Assembly: GCF_963583255.1 (NCBI RefSeq)
Contig: NC_084803.1
Coordinates: 22,790,428 to 22,854,427, forward strand
DNA from: Pyrus communis
Lineage: Eukaryota; Streptophyta; Magnoliopsida; Rosales; Rosaceae
DNA: 64,000 nucleotides
Direction: 5' to 3'
Positions 1 through 9,783 of the stretch are shown here, piece after piece (positions within the stretch are counted from its first letter, which is position 1; each line of letters opens with the position of its first letter). The notes under the pieces are model-generated. The model was not told the origin of the DNA. It saw nothing but the letters and a program-made list of their open reading frames with translations, and did no database searches. Both the position numbers and the translations under genes were made by a program.

Positions 1-1347
1 GAGATTAACCGAGGGAGAACGGGGAAATAGTTCGGCCAAAGCCTTCTTAAGGTTGTCCCCGCTTCGGGTTTCTCTGTCGTCGTCGTTTGCGATGAAATCT
101 ACTTGCGTTGCTTCCTCGGCAACCACGTCCCCGTCCAAGAAATTTGACTGGTGGGTACTTGGCTGGAACTCAGCTGGTAGGACGTGGACCATACTGATAT
201 CCATATGTTCGAGGACCGAGGGACCCATTGGATCGTGGTCGTCGTCTTCTACAGAATTAACCCCAGTAGCAGTCGGCGGAACATCCTCGATCAAACTTTT
301 GAGTTCCTCGGTAAGAACCGGTATCTGAGACATGTGAACCAGGTCGAGTGTGGGTGGGCTATTTTCCTCGACTATGTTGACTGCCGAAGACTTATGTTGG
401 TCCTTCGTTACACGGGCTCGTTCTTCATAGGCAATACGGGCGTTCCTCATGTCTAGATATGTATCCAACCGTGCTATCCGTTGTTCCTCGTCGGCCGTGA
501 GGCCGAAGAGTGATACAGCCGAGAAAACTTCGAAATGATAGCGTAAATGCTGAAGGTCTTCGAACGAAAAGGGTAATTCGGCGGCGTCGATATCTGTATA
601 AGGATCAACCTCAAAACCAAGGACCTGAGCCTCCCGTATATGTTGGAACCTAGCCTTAATTGCTGGGTCGGACGTTTTCTGGATAATTTGCTCGGCATCA
701 GGGCAAGTTAGAGCTAAGTCGAGGGCTTCCTGACACGCCTTGGGTAGTCCGTACAAGTCATTGGCGGAGTATTTCTTATGAAATTCTCGCATGTATTCCA
801 GGGATTCACCAAGGAATGGAGGATGTAAGTTGCGCCGTATTTTGATAAACGGCTCGCGCGGTGGTAACGGAGAAATTTTCCTTTCGGCCTCTTGTCTAAA
901 GTGCTCTAGACGAGCTTTCGTTTCCCCAGGCCGGAGAAGGATCTTGATACGTTTCTCAGCTTCCTCAATGGTGGTTTCGAAACCGGCAGCTGGTACTTTC
1001 TTCCCTTCGGCCAACTCGGTCATGATAGTCGGGGTTGGCCGTTCGCTGATGTCGTCCACGACCTTTTTTTGTTGCCACTGGTTGGAAGGGCTGGCCTGTG
1101 CTTGTCGCCGCGCCATGCAATCTATCCGTTGGCGGCGACGTTTTTGAGATTTAGACAGCGCTGTATACAAGCCAGTTGGAGAATTGTAACTGTACCAGCG
1201 TTGATCCGATGTCCTGGGTGGCTTGAAAGTTTTACGATTGGCTGGCGAGCCCGAACTGTTGGTATCGCGCGAGTAATAATCCTCATTATAGAAAGGTGCG
1301 TCGAAATCAAGACGCCGCCTGACCGAGACCAAGTCCCTTTGATGATG
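1..1347 (-). CDS. Ty3/gypsy post-gag polyprotein segment, open to window edge
   Basis: A second minus-strand frame is open from 1347 to base 1. It overlaps the gag end by 41 nt and lies in the +1 frame relative to gag. I saw no stop in the stretches translated, which include RWYSYNSPTGLYTALSKSQK, ALDLALTCPDAEQIIQKTS and KKALAELFPRSPSVNL. Each has a direct counterpart at 51120-52430 in the other Ty3 element, where it sits between gag and protease. The segment has no enzymatic motif that I recognise, and in this family it is probably the spacer between Gag and Pol. The frame break from gag is best explained by a net loss of 26 bp, not by programmed frameshifting. Confidence 0.7.
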
Positions 1348-3283
1348 TTATAGGGGCCGTGGAGGGTGTTGAGGATGTCTTCTTTCCAGGTTCAACTGGT
1401 GTTTTACAATGGTCACATAAAACCTTTGACTCATGAGTTCCGTCGGGACTTGATCTCATCATAGGCTCATTGGCGGGTGGCCCCGATTGTTCCGTAGGTG
1501 GTGCATTTGAAAATAAATCAAGCTTTAGTCTTGTTCGACCATTCCGTTGATGGATATGCTGCACCGGGACGTATTCGGCCTTCCCCTTGTTTTTAGGAAT
1601 ATGAGCATCCACCATACCAATTGTTGTTGAAGGGAAGGGATTAACGTCGACCGCCATCTGCTTTTCCGGAAATTTCAACTTTCCTTTCTTGATCCAACTT
1701 TGAATTGTGTCTCGGAACACAACGCAATTATTGGTTGCATGCTTATTAGAATTATGATACTTACAGTATACCTTTCCTTTTAATTCATCGGCCTTGGGGA
1801 TATTATGTCCCGGCCGAAGCTTGATGATTTTTGCTGCCAATAATTGATCGAAAATTGCGTCAGCTTTGGTGATATCGAAAGTGTATACTTTCGATGATTT
1901 ACTTATGTCCTCGGCGGCCGAACGGGTTTTGGTGTCTTTGGAATTTACTTGAGCCAAAGCCTTGGAGACATAGGGTTTGTCTATTATTATCTCGGCCGCA
2001 TCCACACTAGCATACTGAAGGTCTTCACTTTCGGCCGATGCATAGCTAACCGTGGGATTCTTATACAACGTTCCCCGGGATGGTGACTTTGATATCTTTT
2101 CTTCTCGGAGCAGATAATCATATTGTTCAACGTGTTGAGCAAGTTCGTACATATCTCGGATATTTGCCCCCAGGAACTTCTTTTTGTACTCCACGTCTAA
2201 TCCGTTGAGGGCGATCCTGACGAATTCCACTTCGGGGAGTGGTACTCGGCACCAATTCCTGGCCGACTTAAACCTTGTTAGGTATTCCATTGGAGATTCG
2301 TCGGATGCTTGAGCCATCCTGGCCAACGATGATACGGACATCTCCATCCCTGGCCGATAGAATTGTTCATGGAACTTTTCGACTAACTCTTCCCAACTCT
2401 GCACGGAGTTGGGTGGAAGATTAATGTACCAGGCGAAAGCTGAGCCTGTCAGTGAAAAGTTAAACAGCCGTAATTTGTAGAAGTCGCTATTGACGTCTCC
2501 ACACTGTGCTGTGAACCGAGCCACATGTTCTAATGTGGACAGAGACGATTCCCCGGCGAAGAGGCTGAAATCAGGGATCTTAAATCCCCGTGGGTATTCA
2601 AACCTTTCTACATAAGCCGGGTATGGATGGATGAATTTTGGAAACTTCGGCCCTTTCTTCAGGGCCGAGTTAATCATTCTCTGGACTTCGGTCATGTTTA
2701 CGGCAGCGGCTTCTTCTCCCTGGCTTGGTCCCTCGGATCTATTTCCTGGTCCACCTCTTCTTTCTAAGGTGATTGGTTGCGACCGGGCGGACCCTCTCTC
2801 GGCTGGTATTGGCACATTCGTCGAAAGCTGCCGAGGTTGGCCAACCTGGCCATCTTCGAAGGCTTTACTAACCAATAGTTCAAGCATTCTGGTCTGTGTA
2901 TCGCTGTTACTTCGTATTGCTTCTAGTAAATCATTCATCTTTTGACCAATCGGCTGCTCGACCTGACGATATTGCTCATCCAGTCGTCTCCGAAGAAAGG
3001 TCCTAGTTGGTGGATCGGAACCTTCCCCACCATCGTCATCGCAATCTTCCACTATCCCTTCCACAAACATGGCCGCCTTTTGATTCGGGACCGCTGAGTT
3101 GTGAGGTTGTCCGCCGAGACATATTTCATTTCCTCGGCGCGCTACACTTGTGGCCTCGGGCGGCGCAATAATTATCGGATTTTTTGTAGGGTGCAAATCC
3201 TGCCCAAGGCCTTGCACTGGTAAGTCAGTTGTCGACTTTCCCATGGTTGTTTTCTTCTTTGTAGACCGTGTTTCAACGGTCAT
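1307..3283 (-). CDS. Ty3/gypsy Gag (658 aa)
   Basis: This is an uninterrupted Gag ORF whose ATG lies about 28 nt after the primer-binding-like site. Gag forms the cytoplasmic particle that packages element RNA. The N-terminal third is polar and low in complexity. The middle contains the plant retrotransposon gag core, with the recognisable segments SLSTLEHVARFTAQCGD, FAWYINLPPNSVQSWEELVE and LARMAQASDESPMEYLTRFK. A cysteine/histidine segment, CKYHNSNKHATNNC, resembles the degenerate zinc knuckle of Tat-like Gags. The broken Gag of the element at 46980-61517 is collinear with it. The ORF ends at a stop created where the reading frame breaks relative to that relative (see findings). Having no internal stop over 658 codons, it is the best preserved Ty3 ORF in the window. 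Confidence 0.9.
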   Translation of the reverse strand: MTVETRSTKKKTTMGKSTTDLPVQGLGQDLHPTKNPIIIAPPEATSVARRGNEICLGGQPHNSAVPNQKAAMFVEGIVEDCDDDGGEGSDPPTRTFLRRRLDEQYRQVEQPIGQKMNDLLEAIRSNSDTQTRMLELLVSKAFEDGQVGQPRQLSTNVPIPAERGSARSQPITLERRGGPGNRSEGPSQGEEAAAVNMTEVQRMINSALKKGPKFPKFIHPYPAYVERFEYPRGFKIPDFSLFAGESSLSTLEHVARFTAQCGDVNSDFYKLRLFNFSLTGSAFAWYINLPPNSVQSWEELVEKFHEQFYRPGMEMSVSSLARMAQASDESPMEYLTRFKSARNWCRVPLPEVEFVRIALNGLDVEYKKKFLGANIRDMYELAQHVEQYDYLLREEKISKSPSRGTLYKNPTVSYASAESEDLQYASVDAAEIIIDKPYVSKALAQVNSKDTKTRSAAEDISKSSKVYTFDITKADAIFDQLLAAKIIKLRPGHNIPKADELKGKVYCKYHNSNKHATNNCVVFRDTIQSWIKKGKLKFPEKQMAVDVNPFPSTTIGMVDAHIPKNKGKAEYVPVQHIHQRNGRTRLKLDLFSNAPPTEQSGPPANEPMMRSSPDGTHESKVLCDHCKTPVEPGKKTSSTPSTAPITSSKGLGLGQAAS

Positions 3284-3310
3284 GAACTCCGAAGGTTTAG
3301 CACAAAGGTC

Positions 3311-3328
3311 CCACTGGGCGTGCCAAAA
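3311..3328 (-). promoter_or_regulatory. Primer-binding-like site of the left Ty3 element
   Basis: On the minus strand TTTTGGCACGCCCAGTGGGA follows the LTR end, and the equivalent place in the second element reads TTTTGGCATGCCCAGTGGGA. The position and the TGG start are those of a tRNA 3'-end primer site. I did not assign the tRNA. Confidence 0.65.
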
Positions 3329-4457
3329 TGTTGACTCTAAAAATTACAAAACATACGTGGCGCGCAGACCGAGTAACTAGTAAGCTAACTACGTCATTCG
3401 GTTGAATGCGGGGCGTGCCAATTCGTCGGCCGAGCTTGGCCGAGGAGTAAAATTTGTTGATGTCGCTTTGAGCGCGTCGTTGACTTCTTTATCTTGCGAT
3501 TGCGACCGAGGAAGGAACACTCTCGGTCTCTGGGTTCTACAGCCTGAAGACAAGGCTGTTAATTCTGCGGAGTTCACGACTCGTCGGAGCCCGATTCGGT
3601 CACTGTGATTATATTCGTAAGAGTATAAGCACGTCGAATCGAGACCAAACTATATGGGCATAGGTACTTAAACGTGATGTATGTCTTGATGGTAAACGTA
3701 GTTCGGCCGTTGGAATGCCGAACCCTGAAACTTACTTGCGAGTATCCAATCATAAAATAACTCGGTGTCCAGTACGCCGAGCAATGTAATTCGTAACACC
3801 TGACTATGCCGAAAAGGCTAGCAAGGTGACCTCTGCCAACAAAGGTTCGAAAACCCTTCTCGGCCGAGACTTAGATAGATAACCGGTCGACCTCGACGCA
3901 GTGCTGTTTATCCAAACTGAAGGTGCTTCTCGGTCGGCTGATTCTGCGGCAGCAGTGCTGTTTATCCAAACTGAAGATGCTCGCCGGGTGCTTCCACAGT
4001 GCTGTTTATCCAAACTGAAGGTGTGTCGGCAGGAAAAGAAAAGGAAAAATCTCAAGGTGTTTGAGAGGTTTTACGCAGGGCAATTGTATGCTGATTTTTG
4101 AAGGTCCTTTCTGTTGCATGATTTCTTGTATTTATAGTACCCCATTCCTTGAAACCAATTTGTATTCTGATTTGGATTGGGAGTCCTTGTCCCATTTCGA
4201 TTCTAACTCGAACAAACCTACTCCCACTGGGATTCTGAATTTTCCTTTTTTTCGAGGCTTTATTCCTTGCCGGTCGAGAATCCTGGTCGCACCAGGACTT
4301 CCTCGACCTTTTCTATTTATCCGGACTACTTAGGATAAGATTTGGCTGACCCTGACATCTGGCCCAGGATTTATTATTCGGCCCATAGTATTTGTCATCA
4401 CCTTGGGCCGAGCACATCCTGCTGCTCGGCCCAACAATAATATTTTGGGCCCAAACA
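3329..4457 (-). repeat. 5' LTR of the left Ty3/gypsy element
   Basis: The termini are TGTTTGGGCCC and GAGTCAACA on the minus strand, directly followed by the primer-binding-like site. A TATA-like TATAAATA lies on the minus strand at 4136-4129. Three copies of a 24-bp unit containing TGCTGTTTATCCAAACTGAA (plus-strand reading) start at 3899, 3953 and 3997. The same unit occurs three times and twice in the LTRs of the element at 46980-61517. Only one LTR copy is in the window, so its age cannot be judged here. Confidence 0.85.
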
Positions 4458-5563
4458 GTTTCACATGAGCAACCTCTGTGAAGGCTCCTCCTGTTTTGTT
4501 TGTTTTTGAAGTTGTAACTCATGTGTATGCACATGCGTGTACACACACACACACACACAAAAGTTCCCTCTCTTCTGGTTTTTTACATGCCTAAAACTTC
4601 TAGTTCAGTTTGTTAAATATATGAAACTACGGAAACTTCTGGTTCCATTAATATGAATCAATGAAAACTTCTAGTTCCATGAATATGATTCAATGAACTT
4701 TTAAGCCAAGATGTTTTCTAAAATCATATGCTTACACAGGAATTCTCAGGCTTCATGAATCCATGAAAATATTTGTTGCTTATGATGTTGATGGTAACAA
4801 AATCGAGTTTTGCTATGTTATCCATTTTCTTATTAAGTTCACCATTTCCTTATTCCAAAAGGAAGAAAATGTGGTATAACAGAACTTGCGATAATTAACT
4901 CATACCATATAAACACATGTCCAAACAAAAGTGTTAGAACTTCGAGTTCTTCACATTATTTATATTTTTAACTTCAGGTCAAAACATTATACATATGTAC
5001 TCAAAATTTATTCTCGACATCGACATCATTAGACCCTTTAGATTCATATTTTTGGAATTCATGTCTATACTTAATTTGTACATTGATTAAGGAACTTATT
5101 GTCACCATTTACATGAATCGAGGAACTTCTAGCCCTCATTTTAATTTAGTTAAGGAATTGCTGCTCTCTTAGTTGATTCAAAAACTTCAGGTTTTGATTT
5201 TTGATCAAGGAATTTCAGGTCCAATCTTTTTATGTGATGAGGATCAAGGAAATTTAGACCTGATTTTTTTATATGATGGAGATCAAGGAACTTTAGGTCC
5301 AATCTTTTTATATGATGAAACTTTAGGTCCAATCATCTTATATGATGAGGATCAAGAAACTTCAAGTTCTAATTTGATCAAGGAACTTCGGGTCCTGTAT
5401 ATACTCATCATAACAAAAATGTAGTGCAATAAGAAAATTAAAGCAGATGGCGGCAATTCCAGCCACTATAAATAAATTGCTTTAAATAAGCAATGTTTGT
5501 GACAAGGGTTTTAATTCAACACCATTCACATAAATATCAAAAACTTAATGATAATAATTGTTA
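4458..5563. repeat. AC microsatellite plus an array of ACTTC-core hairpin repeats, no gene
   Basis: An (AC)n run lies at about 4541-4558. From about 4590 to 5400 short units with the core ACTTC(T/A/G) recur, and many are flanked by complementary bases: GGAA...TTCC at 4631-4646, AGAACT...AGTTCT at 4936-4950, CAAAA...TTTTG at 5179-5196, AGGA...TCCT at 5381-5396. Between 5203 and 5400 the units sit in an imperfect tandem repeat of about 40 bp. The same units occur in the untranslated leader of the copia element (34083-34159), so this is probably the leader of a lost relative. ORFs through the array only read the repeat. Confidence 0.6.
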
Positions 5564-6606
5564 GGGTAAATTACACAAAACTACCTCAACTATATGTCGA
5601 ATCACAATCTCATACCTCATGTTTTAAAAATTGCAATGTCATACCTCAACTTATGAATTTGTTGCAATGTCAGACCTCCGTTAAATTTTCTATCAATTGG
5701 AATAAAAAAATTAATTAATTAATTTTTATTCAACAATTAAAATTTTTGATTAATTTACTTAATAATTTAACAATTTTGAAAAAACAAAGCACAATTTAAC
5801 AATTAAAAATTAAAATCTCTCCTCCTTGCTCCTTAGAAATCGTCACCTTCTCATTTCCTGATCCCTACGCCAATTTCAACACCAATGACAACTTCAGGTA
5901 CAACTTCTTCAAATCCTCCACCTTATCCTCCGTCGCCTCCCTCCCCGAGAACCCCCAAATCTACGACCTCTCCGAGATCCACTCCGCCACCTCTAACTTC
6001 CTCTCACACCGCCGCCTCTCCTCCTCCTCCTAGCGCTGCTTCCTTCGCTCCAAAGGTACTGTCATCTTCTAGCACAAATCCGGCCTCCCCATCTCCCTCC
6101 TCGACCTCGAGCGCCGCCTTTCCCTCAACTCCAAATCCCACAACTCTAGCCGCATTAAGCTCCTAGGCAGCATTTATCTCGTCTACGAATTTGTTGTCGG
6201 CGCCAACCTCTCCGACTGCCTCCACAACCTGAAGAACATGAGCTACACCATCCTGTCGTCGTGGCTCTCCCAGATGTAGATGGCTACCGACCTCACCCAC
6301 GGCCTCGATTATTTCCACCATCCACAAAGGGGGACGATTTTTGGGGAGAATTGTTATCCTCACGCATGATTCCTGGGGGTCGGTTGTTAAATTTTGAAAT
6401 AAAAAATTAATTTTTTACTCTAGTTAGCGAAGAAGTGAGCCTCGCTCCTATCACGTCATCAGTTAACACCCAAATTAACAGAAAATGTAACGGAAGTCTG
6501 ACAATGCAACGAATTCATGAGTTGAGGTATGACATTGAATGTTTTATATATGAGGTATGAGATTGTGATTCGACCTATAATTGAGGTAGTTTTGTGTATT
6601 TTACCC
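5564..6606 (+). mobile_element. Pack-MULE-like element with captured kinase fragment
   Basis: The element starts GGGTAAATTACAC and ends in the near-inverted GTGTATTTTACCC. Terminal inverted repeats of about 127 bp (5564-5691 and 6480-6606) match at most positions. Identical 9-bp direct repeats TAATTGTTA flank it (5555-5563, 6607-6615). Long terminal inverted repeats with a 9-bp duplication are the signature of the Mutator superfamily. No transposase is present. The interior is a GC-rich gene fragment unlike the AT-rich surroundings, as in Pack-MULEs. The element inserted about 1 kb upstream of the PPR gene. Confidence 0.8.
5857..6330 (+). pseudogene. Captured receptor-like kinase fragment (LysM-RLK-like)
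   Basis: One plus-strand frame reads as a juxtamembrane and N-lobe kinase segment: PENPQIYDLSEIHSATSNF near the start, then IKLLGSIYLVYEFVVGANLS and MATDLTHGLDYFHH. The last two match kinase subdomains V and VIa of receptor-like kinases, with the best recalled resemblance to LysM-type kinases. Three in-frame TAG codons break it, and the extracellular and C-lobe parts are missing. It lies wholly inside the terminal repeats of the Mutator-like element, so capture by that element is the simplest origin. A longer ORF in another frame (5885-6166) is proline/serine-rich and is a shadow. Receptor-kinase identity is fairly safe; the LysM assignment is tentative. Confidence 0.65.
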
Positions 6607-6615
6607 TAATTGTTA

Positions 6616-7635
6616 TTATAAGAAGGGCGATGGTGCTGCATCATTCACATATATATTAATGTATGATGAGCGATTATTCCACTAATCATATTAATAACAA
6701 TGATAAGGAAAAAGTAAATATTAACTTACTATACTCCCCCTTCTTCCTCTTTTGTCAACAGTTTGGTATATCTAATTTTTCTTTTCTGTTTCCCTAAATT
6801 CATGGCACCATGATTTCCACTTTTTAAATTTTGAATAAAAGAAATATGATGAGATTTTTGTACAAGTCTTAAGCTACTGTCTTTTGTGTCGACCTGTGCC
6901 ACCTAACTTTGAATCACTTATTTTCTTTTCACATGCCATTTGCTGCTAATAATAATAGTTATATAATCAAATGTATATTTGCTTTAAGAAAATTAGTCGT
7001 ACAAAAGTATGAAGATAAAGTAAAAAGATTTTCTTATCTGTAAGATTCTAGCCGACAGAGGTGAGAGGTAGTAGTGCTTTACCGGATTTATGGCGTTGTT
7101 TTTTCCACCTACATGAGAGATCTTCTTGTTGATAACGAGTTGTGAAATTGAGGATATGTGTACAATGGAACATAAAGTAAATAAGACACAATATTTACGA
7201 GGTTCGGCAAGTGTACCTATGTCCTCGGGTTAGCAGTACTACTTTCTCTCATTATTTGAAATAATAGGAGCACAATAATAACTCTCACTATTTGCTCTTC
7301 TCTTTCTAGCCCATCTCATTGGTAATTTCTTCCACATCTCTCTTCTTTCCTCTTCTCTTCTCTCTTTGATATTGAATTATGAGTTTACAATCAACGGATG
7401 AACCTCCTTTTATAAATTTTTTCATTTGAGAGAATAATGTAGCAACACTATTCACTTTATTCAATTTTTTTCAAATAAATAGTACATAAAGTAATCCATC
7501 TCATTTTTATTCAAATGACTAGTAAAGAACTATTCATGTGATGCGGACCATCCACATATTGCATTACAACAAATCAGCATAATTTTCCTCAACTTTGAAA
7601 GTACGGGTAGTGAGTCTTAATTTGCACCCGTAAAT
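6616..7635. other. AT-rich spacer upstream of the PPR gene
   Basis: No gene seen. Around 7180-7230 a segment containing ACACAATATTTACGAGGTT resembles widespread plant repeat sequence, but no boundaries could be drawn. The last few hundred bases presumably contain the PPR promoter and 5' leader; no convincing TATA box was singled out. Confidence 0.4.
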
Positions 7636-9783
7636 ATGGCTGTTTGGTTGCCCAGGCTTTCAAATTTGCTCATATCATTTGAAATGAACTTACCAAGAAG
7701 ACTAAGCCAACTGAACCACCTCAACAACCTCACATCTTCTTCTCAATCCTTCACTGAGTTTTACTCTTCTCTGATTCAACAATGCATACACACAAGGTCG
7801 TTGATGGACGTTGGAATTGTTCAGACCCATATGATCAAATCCGGTTGCATTCACCTCTCTGTAGGCAACAAGCTCGTCGATGCGGGCTTGAAGTGTGGGA
7901 ACATTAGCTATGCACGCGAACTGTTTGATGAATTGCCCGAGAGGCACGTTGTCATATGGAACTCGATGATATCTTCTTATGTTGGCCGTAAAAAAAGTAA
8001 GGAAGCAATTGGTTTGTATGAGAAGATGGCATTGGATGGAGTTTTCCCAGATGAGTTCACGTTTTCGAGCGTTTTCAAGGCTTTTTGTAATCTGGGACTT
8101 GTGAATGAAGGGCGGAGGGCTCATGGGTTGGCAGTGGTTTTAGGTCTGGAGGTGTCGAACGTGTTTGTTGCTAGTGCTCTTGTTGATATGTACGTGAAGT
8201 TTGGGAGAATGAAAGATGGGCGGTGGGTGGCTAATCGTGTTGTGGATAAGGATGTTGTTTTGTTTACAACGTTGATTGTTGGTTACTCTCAGCATGGTGA
8301 TGATGGCGAAGCTCTAGATGTTTTCAGGAACATGATCAAGGAAGGAATTAAGGCTAATGAATATACTTTTGCTAGCATCTTGATCTCTTGTGGGAATTTG
8401 GATGATTTATCTAATGGTAAAGTGGTCCATGGTCTTGCTATCAAGTCGGGTTCTGAACTCGCTGTGGCTTCACAGACATCACTTCTAACTATGTATGCTA
8501 GATGTGGATTGATTGATGATTCTCTAAGGGTTTTTAAAGGGTTTCTGAATCCAAACCAGGTAACTTGGACATCTCTTATTGTGGGTCTTGTAAGAAATGG
8601 AAGAGAAGAGTTGGCTTTGACAAAGTTCAGAAAAATGATCCGCAGTTCAATAGTTCCGAATTCTTTCACATTATCTAGTGCTCTTCAAGCATGCTCAAGC
8701 CTTGCTATGATCGTTGAAGGAAAACAAATCCATGCTATGGTCACAAAGTTTGGATTGGACAGAGACATATATGCTGGTGCTGCTCTTATTAACTTGTATG
8801 GGAAATGCGGAAGTACAGAAATGGCAAGGTCTGTTTTTGATGACTTAATCGAAATTGATGTGGTATCCATGAACTCCATGATATATAGTTATGCCCAGAA
8901 TGGATTTGGACATGAAGCACTTCAACTTTTCAATGGAATGAAAGACTTGGGACTTGAGCCAAATGAAGTAACAATTTTGAGTGTTCTCTTGGCATGCAAC
9001 AATTCAGGGTTGGTTCAAGAAGGCTGCCAAATCTTTGCTACTGTTACGAATAATCATAATATTGAGTTGACAGTAGATCACTATGCTTGCATGGTTGATT
9101 TGCTGGGGCGTTCTGGGAGACTTCAAGAGGCCGAAGCACTAGTGAAACAAGTCAGGAATCCAGATGTGGTATTATGGAGAACACTGATTAGTGCATGTAA
9201 ACTTCACGGAGAGATCGAGATGGCAGAAAGAGCTTCTAATAAAATGCTTGAACTTGCTCCAGGTGACGGGGGTTCTCATATCCTGTTGACAAATGTTTAT
9301 GCTTCAACTGGTAATTGGAGTCAAGTCATTGGGATGAAAAGCACACTGAGGGATATGAAATTCAAGAAGAATCCTGCAATGAGTTGGGTTGATGTAGACA
9401 GGGAGGTTCACACTTTCATGGCTGGAGATTTGTCGCATCCAAGATTGAGAGAGATAAATGAAATGTTAGAAAATTTGACGGACAGGGTAAAAATTTTGGG
9501 TTATATTCCTGATACAAGATTTGTGTTGCAAGATTTGGATGAGGAGCACAAGAAGAGGTCTTTGCACTCTCACAGTGAGAAGCTAGCTATTTCCTTTGCT
9601 CTGTTGATGAGTAGTAATAAGGATACTGTTATCAGGATATTTAAGAACCTTAGAGTATGTGGGGACTGTCATTCCTGGATAAAATTTGTCACCAAAGTTG
9701 TTGGGAGAGAAATAATCGCTCGGGATGCTAAGAGATTCCATCATTTTAAGGATGGATTTTGTTCCTGTGGAGACTATTGGTGA
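7636..9783 (+). CDS. PLS-class pentatricopeptide repeat protein with C-terminal DYW domain (715 aa)
   Basis: This intronless gene encodes tandem 31-36-residue PPR motifs, such as NSMISSYVGRKKSKEAIGLY and ASALVDMYVKFGRMKDG, then E motifs and a DYW domain ending exactly in Asp-Tyr-Trp (713-715). The deaminase-like zinc site is visible: HSE at 646-648, CxxCH at 675-679 and the C-terminal CxC at 709-711. DYW proteins bind organellar transcripts and catalyse or assist C-to-U editing in plastids or mitochondria. From memory its closest Arabidopsis relative may be At5g65570, which needs a search. The N-terminus is compatible with an organelle presequence. A second Met at 7684 is an alternative start. 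The gene is intact, and its stop lies about 1 kb from the convergent DXS gene. Confidence 0.93.
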   Translation: MAVWLPRLSNLLISFEMNLPRRLSQLNHLNNLTSSSQSFTEFYSSLIQQCIHTRSLMDVGIVQTHMIKSGCIHLSVGNKLVDAGLKCGNISYARELFDELPERHVVIWNSMISSYVGRKKSKEAIGLYEKMALDGVFPDEFTFSSVFKAFCNLGLVNEGRRAHGLAVVLGLEVSNVFVASALVDMYVKFGRMKDGRWVANRVVDKDVVLFTTLIVGYSQHGDDGEALDVFRNMIKEGIKANEYTFASILISCGNLDDLSNGKVVHGLAIKSGSELAVASQTSLLTMYARCGLIDDSLRVFKGFLNPNQVTWTSLIVGLVRNGREELALTKFRKMIRSSIVPNSFTLSSALQACSSLAMIVEGKQIHAMVTKFGLDRDIYAGAALINLYGKCGSTEMARSVFDDLIEIDVVSMNSMIYSYAQNGFGHEALQLFNGMKDLGLEPNEVTILSVLLACNNSGLVQEGCQIFATVTNNHNIELTVDHYACMVDLLGRSGRLQEAEALVKQVRNPDVVLWRTLISACKLHGEIEMAERASNKMLELAPGDGGSHILLTNVYASTGNWSQVIGMKSTLRDMKFKKNPAMSWVDVDREVHTFMAGDLSHPRLREINEMLENLTDRVKILGYIPDTRFVLQDLDEEHKKRSLHSHSEKLAISFALLMSSNKDTVIRIFKNLRVCGDCHSWIKFVTKVVGREIIARDAKRFHHFKDGFCSCGDYW

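Larger units (their letters stand above)
1..4457 (-). mobile_element. Ty3/gypsy LTR retrotransposon, 5' part, cut by window edge
   Basis: On the minus strand the order is 5' LTR (4457-3329), primer-binding-like site (3328-3311), gag ORF (3283-1307) and a further ORF running off the window at base 1. The LTR begins TGTTTGGGCCC and ends CAACA on the minus strand. The Gag, the spacer protein and the LTR are all recognisably related to the second Ty3 element at 46980-61517, so both belong to one family, though their LTR outer halves differ clearly. The Gag type, with a degenerate CCHC-like knuckle, fits the Tat-like non-chromoviral lineage (inference). Protease, RT, integrase, the 3' LTR and the second target-site copy lie outside the window. 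Confidence 0.9.

Noticed and set aside
1307..1347. Programmed +1 frameshift between Ty3 gag and pol
   Set aside because: The related element has the interval 26 bp longer and in frame, so a deletion is the simpler reading.
4541..4558. (AC)n run as a regulatory Z-DNA site
   Set aside because: Too short and isolated to claim more than a microsatellite.
5173..5424. ORFs with repeated D-Q-G / F-L-Y-D units on both strands
   Set aside because: They translate the tandem ~40-bp hairpin repeat; both strands stay open only because the repeat lacks stops.
5885..6166. Proline/serine-rich 93-aa ORF in the Pack-MULE
   Set aside because: It is an out-of-frame shadow of the captured kinase fragment, whose real frame is broken by stops.
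7702..8124. 140-aa minus-strand ORF over the PPR gene
   Set aside because: Antisense shadow of an intact 715-codon PPR-DYW gene.
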